Positions 10,258 to 19,595 of a stretch of 64,000 bases of DNA are shown piece after piece (within the stretch, counting starts at the first letter, position 1; each line of letters starts with the position of its first letter). Location: assembly GCA_963575745.1 (NCBI GenBank), contig CAUYUJ010019903.1, forward strand, positions 1 through 64,000. Direction: 5' to 3'. This DNA is from Prorocentrum cordatum (taxonomy: Eukaryota > Sar > Dinophyceae > Prorocentrales > Prorocentraceae). The translations under genes and the position numbers were made by a program. A model generated the notes under the pieces. It was given only the letters and a program-made list of their open reading frames with translations. It did no database searches and was not told where the DNA came from.

Positions 10258-11440
10258 ACTCTTGGGAGTCTCTTGGGGCACTCTTGGGGCTTCTTGGGAG
10301 CTTCCTGAGGGCTTATTCGGGGCCCCCTTGGGCCTCTTGGGGGCCTGTTGGAGTTTCTTGGGAACTTCTTAAGGTGTTCCTGGCCCGTCGGGGGCCGTTT
10401 TGGGAGCATCTCTGAAACGACTTGGGGCCCTCTTGAGCCAATGTAGGGCCGTTTTGCGAACCATTTTAAGCGTGTTGGGCGCCTCTTGGGCCGTCATAGG
10501 GCCATCTTGGAGGCATCTTGAGCGATTTTGAGGCGACCTTGGGGGCATCTCGGGCCGTTTCGGGCCGTCGGAAGGCCGAATTGTAACCAATATTAAAAAC
10601 CCTTCCAACATGTTAAGGCAAATCGATAAGTTGTGCCTCTTCTGGCCTTCCTGCATGCGGCCTCTTGAGCCGTCTTGGGAGTTTTGTTGGGGGCCTCTCG
10701 GGCCGTTTCCAGGCATCTTGACGCATATTGGGGCCATCTTCGTTGTCTTGGGGGCCATATTGGGCCATCTTGGTTGTCTTGGAGGCGATTTAGCAATTTC
10801 TCGTCGGATTGTGCGGTCTTCCGAGTGGCCGGCGCTCTGGGCCGAAGCCCCAGGGGGAGTTCTCTTGGAAAGGAACTGACACCAATAGCGGCAGAGTCTA
10901 GCACGCTGGGCACCCCTGTGATAAATCAACGGGGCGGCAGATCTAGTGGCCACCGTGCCCAGATCGTGAACCAAAGGCTTCTTGAATGCATATACGGGTG
11001 TCTTGGGCGGCCTCTTGGAGGGCTCGAGTGGGCCTCTTGGAGGGTTCTTGCCTCTTGGCGTCTCGTCGGGGTTTCTTGGACGCTTGCTGGCTGTCTCGGG
11101 GGTCATCTTGGGACGGAGGGCTCGAAATGTCAGTCCGTGCGCCCCCTTCTGGGGACCTTCTTGGGCCGTCTTGGGGACCTCCTGTGCCATCTTAGGCCCT
11201 CTTTGGGAGCTCCTCGGGCCGTCTTGGGGCAACAATATTGGAACCTCTTTGGCCGTGTTGGAGTGTTAGAAGACAGAAAAAATAAACGAAGCGCGAGTAC
11301 TGTTCATATGCACTATAAAATCAACGGCGCTTGCCGCTTTGGACCCATGAGCGGCTCCTCTTGGGGCCCTCTTGGGCAGTATTGGTGGCCTCTTGAGCCG
11401 TCGTGGGGCCATCTTGGGCGTCCTGAGCGCAGGTTGCTGG
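10258..11440. repeat. Degenerate CTTGGGGGCC repeat block, second locus
   Basis: Same family as 6.2-8.5 kb. It carries the AAATCGATAAGTTGTGCC variant of the core at 10588-10641, the CCGAAGCCCCAGGGGGAGTT segment at 10842-10861, a ggCTCGAAATGTCAGTCCGT block at about 11119 (also at 44325), and CAGATCTAGTGGCC sequence matching inverted sequence near 57200. Confidence 0.75.
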
Positions 11441-11745
11441 AAGAGAGCCAAGCTGGCCGGATGATTGCCCAACACGGGTTGGCGAGCTCGGCTACCAGGA
11501 AGGGAGTAAAAACGTCGACTCGAACAGCGCCGCCCACGACCAGCGCAGATCTCTTCCACGCGCGCTGACAGGCTCGGCGGACGCTTCCCTGCGCGAGGCG
11601 CCCCCTCATGAGAGACGAGCGCCCCGTGGGCGCGCAGTGCAGGCGGGAGCTCCGTTTTGAAAGAAGTTGCCCTCCATCTGCCGAGCCATAGAGAATGCGG
11701 CAAGGTTGGGCCATGCAGCTCAAGGAAATTCAGGAGAGGAAAAAA
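11441..11745. other. No gene recognised
   Basis: Unique sequence with short open frames on both strands and no family assigned. Confidence 0.4.
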
Positions 11746-11866
11746 CTCACAGACACAATTAATCGTCGATTCCCCAGAAAAGATGGGAAAAAATTGAAAG
11801 TGAGGGGGAAGACGAAAACCCCAAAAATATATGAAAATATGGGGAATGTGTTTATTTGTGTGTCCT
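11746..11866. mobile_element. Short foldback element ACAGACACAA, copy 1
   Basis: About 121 bp with imperfect inverted ends (CTCACAGACACAATTAAT … ATTTGTGTGTCC) and an A-rich, GGGGGAAGAC-containing centre. A homologous copy lies at 15889-16013. Both copies precede a TACAGTCGGGGC element by a few hundred bp. Confidence 0.55.
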
Positions 11867-12017
11867 TGGGCCCCTTCAGAAATGCCCAGCGACAGCCTCG
11901 CCTTGAAAAGGAGCCGCCCTCCACCTGCAGCAGTTGCACACGTTCGGACCAGAAAGCCAAACGAAGTCTCAACCGAGAGCCCCGCGCAGAAAAGGAGCCG
12001 CCATCCGTCCGCATGAT
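11867..12017. repeat. Degenerate repeat, left copy
   Basis: Contains AAGTCTCAACCGAGAGCC … AGGAGCCGCCATCCGTCCGC at about 11963-12014. This recurs nearly identically at 12206-12261, on the other side of the foldback element at 12018-12200. Related but weaker GAAAAGGAGCCGCCCTCCA units occur at 11905 and 12410. Confidence 0.75.
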
Positions 12018-12200
12018 TACAGTCGGGGCCCTGAAGAAGGAACCCTTTTCGTTGGGGAGGGGCTCCGCGTTCCTTAAGTGTTTCGCAGCTTGCCTCAGGT
12101 TTTCCTCCTGTTTTCGATCGGAAATCGAAGTTTAACTTATGGAAAAAAAAGGGGGCATCGTTCCTTATTTTGGGTTCCTTAGGTCAAGGCCCCGACTGTA
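12018..12200. mobile_element. Tc1/mariner-like MITE TACAGTCGGGGC, copy 1
   Basis: Length 183 bp. The left end is TACAGTCGGGGCCCTGAAG and the right end GTCAAGGCCCCGACTGTA, with TIRs of about 28 bp running into GGAACCC. A terminal TA at both ends suits the TA target duplication of Tc1/mariner elements, whose ends often begin CAGT. There is no ORF, so it is non-autonomous. The second copy is at 16456-16635. Here it lies between two direct copies of about 56 bp of neighbouring sequence. Confidence 0.8.
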
Positions 12201-12702
12201 AAGTCAAACAAAGTCTCAACCGAGAGCCCCACGCAGAAAAGGAGCCGCCATCCGTCCGCACGACTGCTGCACCAGCTCGGGTCTGCAGCGGCACGGGCCG
12301 CACCAAGTCCCAGGCGAGGGTGCCAGCTTATGAAAAGAGCCGCGCGTTCCATCCGCATCGGTGCCGGCTGTGGTCCAGACGAGTGTGCGCGGCGCCGGGG
12401 CGAGAGCCACGCTCTGAAAAGCACCCGCCCTCCATCCGTGGGACTGCTCGAAGGTTTGAAGGCGAGAGCGCGCGGCGCCACGGCGAGAGCTTCAGCTTGA
12501 AGTCCAGTTGTCCCCAAACCTCCTCCATGGAGTGTGCGTGGCACCAAGGCGAGGTCTTCATTCTGCACTCGGATCGCCCTCCGTCCGTGTCATTGTTGAA
12601 GATGTCTTGATTCACGGTGGGGCAGTCTCAGGCGAAACGCCTTGCCCGCCCTAGCGACACGTCTGGTGGTACGACAGGGAAGAGTTGCTTACTAGGAAGA
12701 GG
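12201..12702. repeat. Degenerate GAAAAGGAGCCGCC repeat, right copy, and unique sequence
   Basis: Starts with the right-hand copy of the sequence that flanks the MITE, then weaker repeats of the type GAGAGCC(A/C)CGC…GAAAAG…CCGCC…CCATCCG. No gene is recognised. Confidence 0.55.
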
Positions 12703-12752
12703 GATGGAGGAGGAGGAGGAGGAGGAGGAGGAGGAGGAGGAGGTGGAGGAGG
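12703..12752. repeat. (GGA)n microsatellite
   Basis: Short GGA run. Confidence 0.95.
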
Positions 12753-12924
12753 AGATCCCAAGAGAGGCGGGGCAGCAGCAGGCAGGGTGCGGAGACCGCG
12801 ATTCTGGCAAACCGTTGGCTGCGCCATGGGCGAAGTCTGAGGGACCCCTGGCTGCGCCGGGGGCGAAGTCCGAGGGAGGCCGCCCCCGTGGGGCCCTGGG
12901 CCTCGGCGCGGACAGGGCCCCGAT
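12753..12924. other. Short GC-rich segment with local duplication
   Basis: The segment GCTGCGCC(A/G)(T/G)GGGCGAAGTC occurs twice in tandem (about 12818 and 12851). No gene is recognised. Confidence 0.5.
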
Positions 12925-13060
12925 CCTCTCTCTCTCCTCCCCACTTCCACCCCCCCCCCCCCTCCACTTCCCCCCCTTCCTCCTCCTCCGCACCCCCACC
13001 TCCCTCCCCCCCCCCCTCCCCCTTCCTCCTCCGCACCCCCACCCCCTCCCCCCCCCGCAG

Positions 13061-13173
13061 GCGGAGCTGAAGGCGGGGAACGTCCCCCCGCGGGCCCCCC
13101 CGCAGAGCCGCGCCCAGAGCAGCCCGTTCCGCAGCAGCCGCGACATCGCGCTCGAGGACCGCCGCCGCCGCAG
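13061..13173 (+). CDS. Candidate internal exon, unknown protein
   Basis: A 135-bp C/T tract (12925-13060) ends in CCCCGCAG, and 113 nt later the sequence CGCAG|GTGAGC forms a canonical donor. Between them one frame reads AELKAGNVPPRAPPQSR, then AQSSPFRSSRDIALEDRRRR. The splice-site pair is the main evidence. The peptide is basic and disordered-looking and matches no family I know. Minus-strand frames are also open. Confidence 0.4.
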
Positions 13174-14475
13174 GTGAGCGGCCGGGCCCGGCGCGCTCGC
13201 CGGCGCCCCGCGGGCGGGCCGGCGCGCGGCGGAGTGCGGCGTGTGGGCTGCCGCACCGATGCGAAAGCCGCAGGGGAGAGGCAGACGCCGTGGATACTGT
13301 ACTCCCGCCGCCGACTTGGTATCGTCTCTGGCGTTGACCCTGCCCAGCCAGATACCAAGCCAGCGGCCGCCGGCCTGGTACACCGCCGGCCTGGTATCCC
13401 CCCAAAGGACCCCCCCTACCAAGCCAGCGGCCGCGGGCTTGGTACCCCTCGTGGGTGTTCGTCTCGTCGGCTGTGGATCGGGGTGGAGTTGGAGGCTCGC
13501 TCCGGCTCGCTCCCGATGTTCGTTTGCCTCCTGGCGCCTCGTGGCCGCCGGGGCCAGAAACGAACAGAAACGAGCAGAGTTCGAGACGATGAGGACAAGA
13601 AACTCGAGAAATTGACGGTGCGTACCTCGAGTGGTTTTCTGCAAATCTGCAAACAGTATAGTGGGGTCTCCCCGGCCGCCACCGCTAGTTACGTTTCGAA
13701 GAACGATCCAGGTGGCGCCTGGGAGGGAGTGATGCGCGCGGGCCCAGACCGACCGTTTTGTGGCTGGGAGCACAAAAGACGGGAGTGGCAGGGGGAGGAG
13801 GATCAGAGTTTGTTTTCTGTGTTGGCTGTTGACGCCATGGGAGTTAAGGCCCAGGGCAAGTATTATCAGCCATGCCGAGCTGGTGCTTCCTAGAGGCTCC
13901 TAGAGACAGAGGTGTTGTTCACGACATGATTTGTCTCACCCCTGTTGTACGGGTAACAAGCCTCTGCCACTAAGACCCTTCGGGGGTGCAATTCTCAGGG
14001 GCTCTTGCTGAGCTTAAGACTTCTCAAAAGTCGGTACACGTACTCGGAAATGCTTGCTATCGCCTTTGCGGACTTTCGGCCATCTCTGCTCGCGCACGCC
14101 GACCGCAGAATGTCGGGATCTTGCGTTTGGCATATGAGATCGAAAAATGGTGTTGCGCCCCGCCTCCCTGCCTCCTTCTTCGTCGTTGCCTCATACTTCT
14201 CTAACTCGAACACCGCCTGTGGCAGTTGACTTTGTGAGAAACTCTGATCGGAGATGCAGTGTGGATTCTCGGCTTGGTGGTCGTCAGGGCGGCGGCGCAG
14301 GCGTGAGACGATAAGAGATGACATGTGAGGTGCTGATGTCGCAGAGGCTTGCGAGGGTAACGAGGAGCTTTAACAGGAGATAAGTCTGATCATATGGCAA
14401 GATCGATGTGTGTGTGTGCTTGCGAGTACTCTCTGCTCGAGATTGCTTGCTCCTGCCCCATGACGCTTGCTCGAG
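13174..14475. other. Intergenic or intronic sequence
   Basis: No clear coding sequence. 13310-13445 holds three variants of CTGGTA / TACCAAGCCAGCGGCCGC in both orientations, forming local stems. 13880-14380 is of lower GC and featureless. Confidence 0.4.
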
Positions 14476-14661
14476 GCATGGTGTTGCGTGCACCAGAGCA
14501 GGGGATGTCCCACAACCAGCCCAGCGCTGTACGACTGCTACGGCCAGGACGAGCTGAACATGTCTCAGTGGAGGCCGGCGCACAAGGACATCCTGGAAGA
14601 AGTTGAACCGCAGGGAGTTCCCCCACTTAGGCTTTACCCGGGGGCGTTCATTTGTTTGTGA
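14476..14661 (+). CDS. Candidate exon with WCC…GC cysteine motif
   Basis: The plus frame reads WCCVHQSRGCPTTSPALYDCY and ends at the TGA at 14659-14661. The pattern W-C-C-x-H-x-x-x-G-C followed by Y-D-C recalls the repeated cysteine motifs found in many predicted dinoflagellate surface and secreted proteins. That link is from memory of the pattern and is not a database hit. The segment follows a pyrimidine-containing stretch ending GCTCGAG; the true exon borders are not certain. A related motif occurs at 18821-18990 on the same strand, so the two may be exons of one gene. Confidence 0.4.
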   Translation, partial: AWCCVHQSRGCPTTSPALYDCYGQDELNMSQWRPAHKDILEEVEPQGVPPLRLYPGAFICL

Positions 14662-14930
14662 AGAAGCTGGTGGGTACTGGACGCGGTCGTCGCCAGGTTC
14701 CCCGGCTTCCGTTTGGTTTTAAGAGGCCCCTCCCCGGGGGCAGCCGCAAGCTTCTGATGGCCGCGCCCGGCCGCCTTCGCGGGCGGGCGCGCGCAGGGCG
14801 GCAGCGCTGCAGCGCAGGGAGGAGACAAGAAGAAAGGGGAAGGAGGAGGAAGAGGGCGAGGAAGAGGAGGGAGGGGGGTTCACGGGGATCCGCGGTCTTG
14901 TTTTCTTGCGCCGGCGTTCCTCGAGGTTTC
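14662..14930. other. No gene recognised; left copy of a direct repeat
   Basis: GC-rich, with a purine-rich stretch at 14820-14870. The last part, GGTCTTGTTTTCTTGCG…GGCGTTCCTCGAGG (14894-14927), recurs at 15150-15184 just after the foldback element. Confidence 0.6.
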
Positions 14931-15140
14931 TGCACGCACGAAATGGGTACCGAAAGAATGGGTACAATGCCCAACAGCGGATCTTGTTCATTCTGAACAG
15001 GGCTCGCTGTCCACGCCGCCGCGGCCTGTGTCCATTCGAGACAGGAGGCCGCCTGCCCAACAGCGGCCGCTGTTGGTTTGGGACAACATTTGCTGTTGGG
15101 CATTGTACCCATTCTTTCGGTACCCATTTCGGGCGTCCAA
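14931..15140. mobile_element. Foldback element family GGACGCC, copy 2
   Basis: About 210 bp. The right TIR (TACCCATTTCGGGCGTCCAA) is intact and the outer left end is degraded (GCACGCACGAAATGGGTACC). The internal GCCCAACAGCGGCCGCTGTTGG palindrome-like section is shared with copy 1 at 5410. It is bracketed by imperfect direct repeats of about 35 bp (14894-14927 and 15150-15184). Confidence 0.75.
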
Positions 15141-15229
15141 AAGGTTGCCTGGTCTTGTTTCTTTGCAGTGGCGTTCATCGGGGTTGTTTGGTGGTGCTTC
15201 TTGGCAGCGGTGTCCCTCGACCAAGGCAT

Positions 15230-15492
15230 ACCGACCAATGCCAAGCAATGCCAAGCAACGCCAAGCAACGCGAAGCAATGCCAAGCAACGCCAAGCAACG
15301 CCAAGCAACGCTAAGCAACGCCAAGCAGTGCCCAGCAACGTCAAGCAATGACGAGCAACGCAAAACAACGCAAAGCAGCGCCAAGCAGCGTCAAGCAATG
15401 CCAAGCAATGCCAAGCAGTGCCAGGCAACGCCAAGCAGTGCCAAGAAACTCTTACTTAGGCCAAGCAATACTTAGCAACGCCAAGAAATGCC
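15230..15492. repeat. 10-bp minisatellite CCAAGCAACG
   Basis: About 25 units of (C)CAAGCAA(C/T)G with point variants (CAGTG, GCAGCG). Confidence 0.95.
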
Positions 15493-15888
15493 GCTCCGGA
15501 AGCGTTTCCCTAATTGGCGTCGCGCCAGGTCCATGCCCTGCCAGTCTCTGAATTTCTGTTATGCCTCCCCCTTCCACCTCCCTCAACTCCCAATATTTCT
15601 CCCCTCCCTCCTCTCCCGTCTTGCGTTCTCCCCCTTCCACTCATCTTCATCTCCACCAACTCTTCGATCCCTCCGTCCATCTCCTCTTCCTTACTATTAT
15701 TCTCCCGCCTTCCCCTCTGCCCTCGACTTCCACCTCCCTCGTTTGCTCCCCCAGGCCTCGCGATGAAGTGGAGGCGCGGATTTGTCTCGCACGTCGCCGG
15801 CGCTTGGATCAGAATACCCGCCGCTGCTAAGCCAAGCGTGTGCGTGGCCCTCCCACTCTTCCTCTCTCAGGAGGAGAAGAATCACACA
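15493..15888. other. Pyrimidine-rich stretch
   Basis: C/T-rich from 15560 to 15760, ending CCCCCAG at about 15753-15757, a possible 3' splice site. The following 15758-15830 reads openly in more than one frame and is not assigned. Confidence 0.4.
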
Positions 15889-16013
15889 GACACAAGTAAT
15901 CGTCGATTTCCCAGAGATGTAGGAAAATATGGGAAGTGGGGGGGAAGACAAAAACCCAGAAAATATGGGAACATATGAATCCTGTTATTTGTGTCTATTT
16001 ATTTTTGTGTCCC
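15889..16013. mobile_element. Short foldback element ACAGACACAA, copy 2
   Basis: Homologous to 11746-11866 along its length (shared AATCGTCGATTTCCC, GGGGGAAGACAAAAACC, TTTTTGTGTCCC). Inverted ends as in copy 1. Confidence 0.55.
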
Positions 16014-16455
16014 AGGGCCTCTTCACTCTCCCATCCATCCTTCCACCCATCCATCCTGCCACCGCCCCTCCTTCGCTTCGCGCTTCGCCCTCCCACTTTT
16101 ACCTCCCCCATCCCGCGCGTCCGTGGTCTGACCAGGAACACCACCACCGCTGCTCAACCCGCTCCTGCTCCCCGTCGCCCGTAGGCCTTGCCGCGTTGGC
16201 CTTCGATTGCATACACGAACAGGTAGACATGGTGACGCCTCGTCCTGTACTTGCTGTATCCTTCTCCCGTTCTTCGACTACCTCGTCCCGGCCCTCTCGC
16301 GAGGGAACGTGGACCTGGAGCTCTCTTTGAGGCGCACCTCCGTGTGAGCTCACATGTGGGGCCCCCTTCTGTCGCAAGATGTTGTTGCCGCCGGTATTTG
16401 TGACACCGGCGCGTGGATCCCCAGAATGGACTCGGTGAGGAAGGGCAAGGTCCAG
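16014..16455. other. Possible exon region, not assigned
   Basis: A C/T tract ends CGTCGCCCGTAG at about 16171-16182. One following frame reads CILLPFFDYLVPALSRGNVD, then a stop at GTGTGA. A second open stretch contains VAAGICDTGAWIPRM just before the MITE at 16456. The composition is protein-like, but no domain can be named. Confidence 0.25.
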
Positions 16456-16635
16456 TACAGTCGGGGCCCTGAAGAAGGAACCCTTTTCGTTTGGGAGGGG
16501 CTCCGTGTTCCTTGATTGCTTCACAGTTTGCCTTCTGTTTTCCGTTGGTTTTCGAAGGGAAATCGAAGTTTAACTCATGGAAAAATGAGGCCTCGTTCCT
16601 AATTTAGGGTTTCTTAGGTCAACGCCCCGACTATA
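16456..16635. mobile_element. Tc1/mariner-like MITE TACAGTCGGGGC, copy 2
   Basis: Length 180 bp. Left end TACAGTCGGGGCCCTGAAG, right end AACGCCCCGACTATA. The interior shares GAAATCGAAGTTTAACT and AGGAACCCTTTTCGTT with copy 1 at 12018-12200. Terminal TA at both ends. Confidence 0.8.
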
Positions 16636-16749
16636 GGAGTGAGCGGCGGCAAGTGGCATTTGCACCACCCTGGGCCAGCAGGGTTAGTGAGAGTCGTCAG
16701 GGCATCGCTGGGGCTCGCGGCGGCAGCCAGCGGCTGCACCACCCAGGGC

Positions 16750-17135
16750 TGCGGACGAAGGATTGCAAAAAAACCCTGGATTGCAAAAAAACCGAAGGAT
16801 TGCAAAAAAACCCTGGATTGCAAAAAAACCCTAGATTGCAATCCTTCGTTGCAATCCTTCGGTTTTTTTTGCAATCCTTTGGTCAGGTGGAGGCATTCGG
16901 CGCTTGCTTCATCCAAGGCCCCTGGGACGGGGGCCAGGCGGAGGCCAGTGGACGTTGGTCGAGGCGACTGGCGCATTCGCCACTGGGGCGATGCGAGGGC
17001 GTATCTGGGGCGACCTATTGCAAAAAAACCCAGAATTGCAAAAAAAAAAAAAAGGATTGCAAAAAAAAACAGGATTGCAAAAAAACCCAGGATTGCAAAA
17101 AACACCCTGTTTTTTTTGCAATCCTTCGTGCTGGC
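16750..17135. repeat. GATTGCAAAAAAAC repeat clusters with inverted copies
   Basis: Two clusters (16760-16885 and 17028-17135) of GGATTGCAAAAAAACCCTG units. Each ends with inverted units (GGTTTTTTTTGCAATCC at 16860, TTTTTTTTGCAATCCTTCG at 17110), so each cluster can fold on itself. The plus-strand frames encode repeated DCKKT-type peptides, which are artefacts. Confidence 0.9.
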
Positions 17136-17576
17136 AAAGGCTGGTGGGGGGAAATCTCCGTTTGCCACCCACGGCCAGAGGAGAGCTATTGGGACTAGCC
17201 AGGGTCGAAGCAACCGGCGTCTCCGGAGTATGTGGGGAGCCAGGGACTAGTAGGAGCTAGTGGTGGCAAGCAGCGCTTGCATCACTCGGCGCTGGTGGAG
17301 GCAGTCAGGAGCTAGCCAGCTAGCCGGAGGCCAGACTGGGCAAGCGACAGTAACCAGCGCTTGCGCAAACCAGAGTTGGTGGGGCTAGTGGCAGCATTCG
17401 GCGCTCGCGCCCGCGAAAACCAGCGGGACTGACTGGGGGAAGGAAGTGGCTCCCGGCGGCAGCCAGCGCCAGTGCCATCCAGGGCTGCTGGGGCCCGTTG
17501 GGCTAGGCCACGAGCGAGCAGGGCCTAGTGGCGGCAACCGCCGCTGGTGCCACGAAGGGTCTTGCAGGTGGCTCAG
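17136..17576. other. No gene recognised
   Basis: GC-rich, with many short repeats of CTAGTGG, CAGCGCTTGC and GGCTAG; a degenerate minisatellite flavour continues at 17990-18200. Confidence 0.5.
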
Positions 17577-17718
17577 GCCACCTCCTCCTCCTTCTCCTCC
17601 TCCTCTCCTCCTCCTCCTCCTCCTCCTCCTCCTCCTCCTCCTCCTCCTCCTCCTCCCCCTCCTCCTCCTCCTCCTCCTCCTCCTCCTCCTCCTCCTCCTC
17701 CTCCTCCTCCTCCTCCTC
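17577..17718. repeat. (TCC)n microsatellite
   Basis: About 140 bp of TCC with a few CCC and TCTCC interruptions. Confidence 0.95.
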
Positions 17719-17828
17719 TGGGCGTGAGCAGAGCCAGCAGGGTCTGCCCGGGGTCGAGCACTCGAGCTTGCGGCGGCATTCGGCGGCTGGGCCTCTCCTC
17801 GGGGCCCGTCGGGCCAGCCAGTGGCCTT

Positions 17829-17983
17829 GGCATCGCTCGGACGGGTGCATGTATCTTTCGGCGAGGACCATCGAGGAGCATCCTTGATCATTTCGCGAAA
17901 CATCGAGGAGCATCCTTGATCATTTCGCGAAAACCACGCACGAAACCGAAAAAAACACAGGAAATGAACGTTCGAGCGATGGC
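17829..17983. mobile_element. Foldback element GGCATCGCTCGGACG, copy 1
   Basis: Inverted ends GGCATCGCTCGGACG … CGTTCGAGCGATGGCC. The interior contains a direct duplication of ATCGAGGAGCATCCTTGATC (17867 and 17900) and AACCACGCACGAAACCG. Other copies are at 18595-18719 and 40272-40382. Confidence 0.75.
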
Positions 17984-18594
17984 CAGTGGCTAGCCGGTGC
18001 AAGTGGTGACAACTGGCGCTTGCGCCACCCAGGGCCAGTGGCACTCGTCGTGGGCCGGTGGGTGCGAGAGGCGGTAGTCGAGCTCTGCGCCACCAGGGGC
18101 GAAAGGGATGGCCAGCGGGGCGAGTCAGGGGCGAGTCAGGGGCCAGCGGGGCCTAGCAGGGACTACTCGGGGGCTGGCAGGTGGCAGTGGCGGCAACCAG
18201 AGCAAGATGAAATTACATGATCAAGGCATTGCAGCAGAAGTCAGAGCACTCATCGTTTTATCAGCGCACAGGCATTCGTTCAGAAACCACCAGTTTCGTG
18301 CCAACAGCGTGAGCCAGAGCGGATGCGGTTAGGCAGCCAGAACGAGCGGGGCTTGTGGGCAGGGAGCGCAACAGAGCGGCGAGCTCGGCAACGAGACCCT
18401 TCAGCCCATCCCACATGGCCGGCCGGCCACAGGGCATGCACGCACAGCGCATCTGCCCGGTCCCCCTTGCGCCATCTGGCATGGGCCCACACAGCGCGGC
18501 ACTGGTTTGCGCGCACGCTCCGACGCACGATGGACAACGGGGGGCACTGTCGGCGGCCGTTCTGAGCTGCTGGAGCAATCCCCTCCCACCCCCT
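17984..18594. other. No gene recognised; left copy of a direct repeat
   Basis: GC-rich with short CAGCGGGG/CTAGTGG repeats. The part from about 18503 to 18594 (GGTTTGCGCGCACGCTCCGA … CGGCGGCCG) recurs at 18727-18815 to the right of the foldback element. Confidence 0.6.
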
Positions 18595-18719
18595 GGCATC
18601 GCTCGGACGTGTGCATTTCTCCTTCGGCGAGGACCATCGAGGAGCATGCTTGATCATCTGGAGAAAAAACCACGCACAAAACCGAAAGAAGCACAGGGAA
18701 TGGACGTCCGAGCGATGGC
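18595..18719. mobile_element. Foldback element GGCATCGCTCGGACG, copy 2
   Basis: 125 bp. Ends GGCATCGCTCGGACGTGTGC and GGACGTCCGAGCGATGGC. Interior GAGGACCATCGAGGAGCATG as in copy 1. It lies between two direct copies of about 95 bp of adjacent sequence that look roughly 80% identical by eye. Confidence 0.8.
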
Positions 18720-18820
18720 GAGCATTGGTTTGAGCGCACGCTCCGACGCATGATTGACAACGGGGGGCATTTTGTCGGCGGCCGCTCGGGGCTGCCAGAG
18801 CTGTCCCCTCTCACCCGGGC

Positions 18821-18990
18821 CACCTGCCCGAGGACTGGTGCTGCCAGGTGCACGGCGTTTGCGTCAGGGAGCCCGAGCCGTTCGATTGCCCTCCGGAGCT
18901 GGATCTGTTGCCTTCCGACGTGCTGAACTCGGCCAACAGCTCCAGCAGCTCCAACAGCTCGAAGGACGCCCTGGGCGAGCGAGGGGGGAA
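18821..18990 (+). CDS. Candidate exon with EDWCC…DC cysteine motif
   Basis: The plus frame reads HLPEDWCCQVHGVCVREPEP, then FDCPPELDLLPSDVLNSANS and a Ser/Asn-rich run, before passing into GGGGGAAGGG purine sequence. W-C-C followed by C and F-D-C parallels the exon at 14476-14661 (W-C-C … Y-D-C). Unknown protein, possibly extracellular. Borders uncertain. Confidence 0.4.
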
Positions 18991-19100
18991 GGGAAAGATG
19001 GGGAGGGGAGAGAAAGAGCGGGGAATTCCCCCCTGCACTTCTCCTTCCTGCGCCCCCCACCCCTCTCCCTATCTCCACCCTCCCCCATCCCGCCTCCCTT

Positions 19101-19121
19101 CCGTAGCCATGTTGACTCAGG
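19101..19121 (+). other. Spliced-leader-like sequence (possible relict DinoSL)
   Basis: Starts CCGTAGCCAT exactly as the dinoflagellate spliced leader and continues GTTGACTCAGG. 18 of 21 positions match the canonical leader (mismatches at 11, 15 and 20). It follows a 60-bp pyrimidine tract. It may be a leader copied into the genome with a retroposed mRNA. Alternatively, CCGTAG is simply a 3' splice site and the rest is chance. Confidence 0.45.
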
Positions 19122-19595
19122 GGCACTTTGATGCGCCTGGCCGCGCCAGCCCCAGGACGGCTCTGGTTCCAGCAGCGAGCGAGGCTGTCACATCGCCGAT
19201 CATCATGTTGCGATGCTGGACGCCATGTCGCCACCCCAAAATTCTTCCACTTGCGAATGGCCGTCGCATCCAACGTGGGCTCTCCTGCTCACTCGGCCTG
19301 GTATCCGACGGCTCTCCCACTCACTCCTGCTCGGCACGTGCACGCGCCTCGCAGAATGAGGATTATTGGACCCTGGGTGTTTCCCCAAGCAGACTTCATA
19401 CTGAGGAGCTCTTGTATCACTGATGAACAGATGCCCTGGCGTGAGAGGATCTGGCTTGATGGCACGTTGATGCGTCACTGCTCCCAGTTTTGTTTAACTG
19501 CCTCGCTGGCCCCGACTTGCTTTGGTGCCCTGGAGTAACCTCATATTTTGGGGTGGCGCATCAGTGCGTAGCTGGCCTCGGAAAGCCTTGTACCG
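19122..19595 (+). other. Sequence downstream of the leader-like site
   Basis: A plus frame stays open to 19423 (MLTQGHFDAPGRASPRTALV at its start), and another is open to 19538. Neither resembles a known protein. If the leader-like sequence is genuine, this would be the retroposed transcript body. Confidence 0.25.

Noticed and set aside
16380-16420. Retroviral-type protease from GICDTGA
   Set aside because: Only the D-T-G-A string is present; no flap or second conserved segment, and the frame is interrupted upstream.
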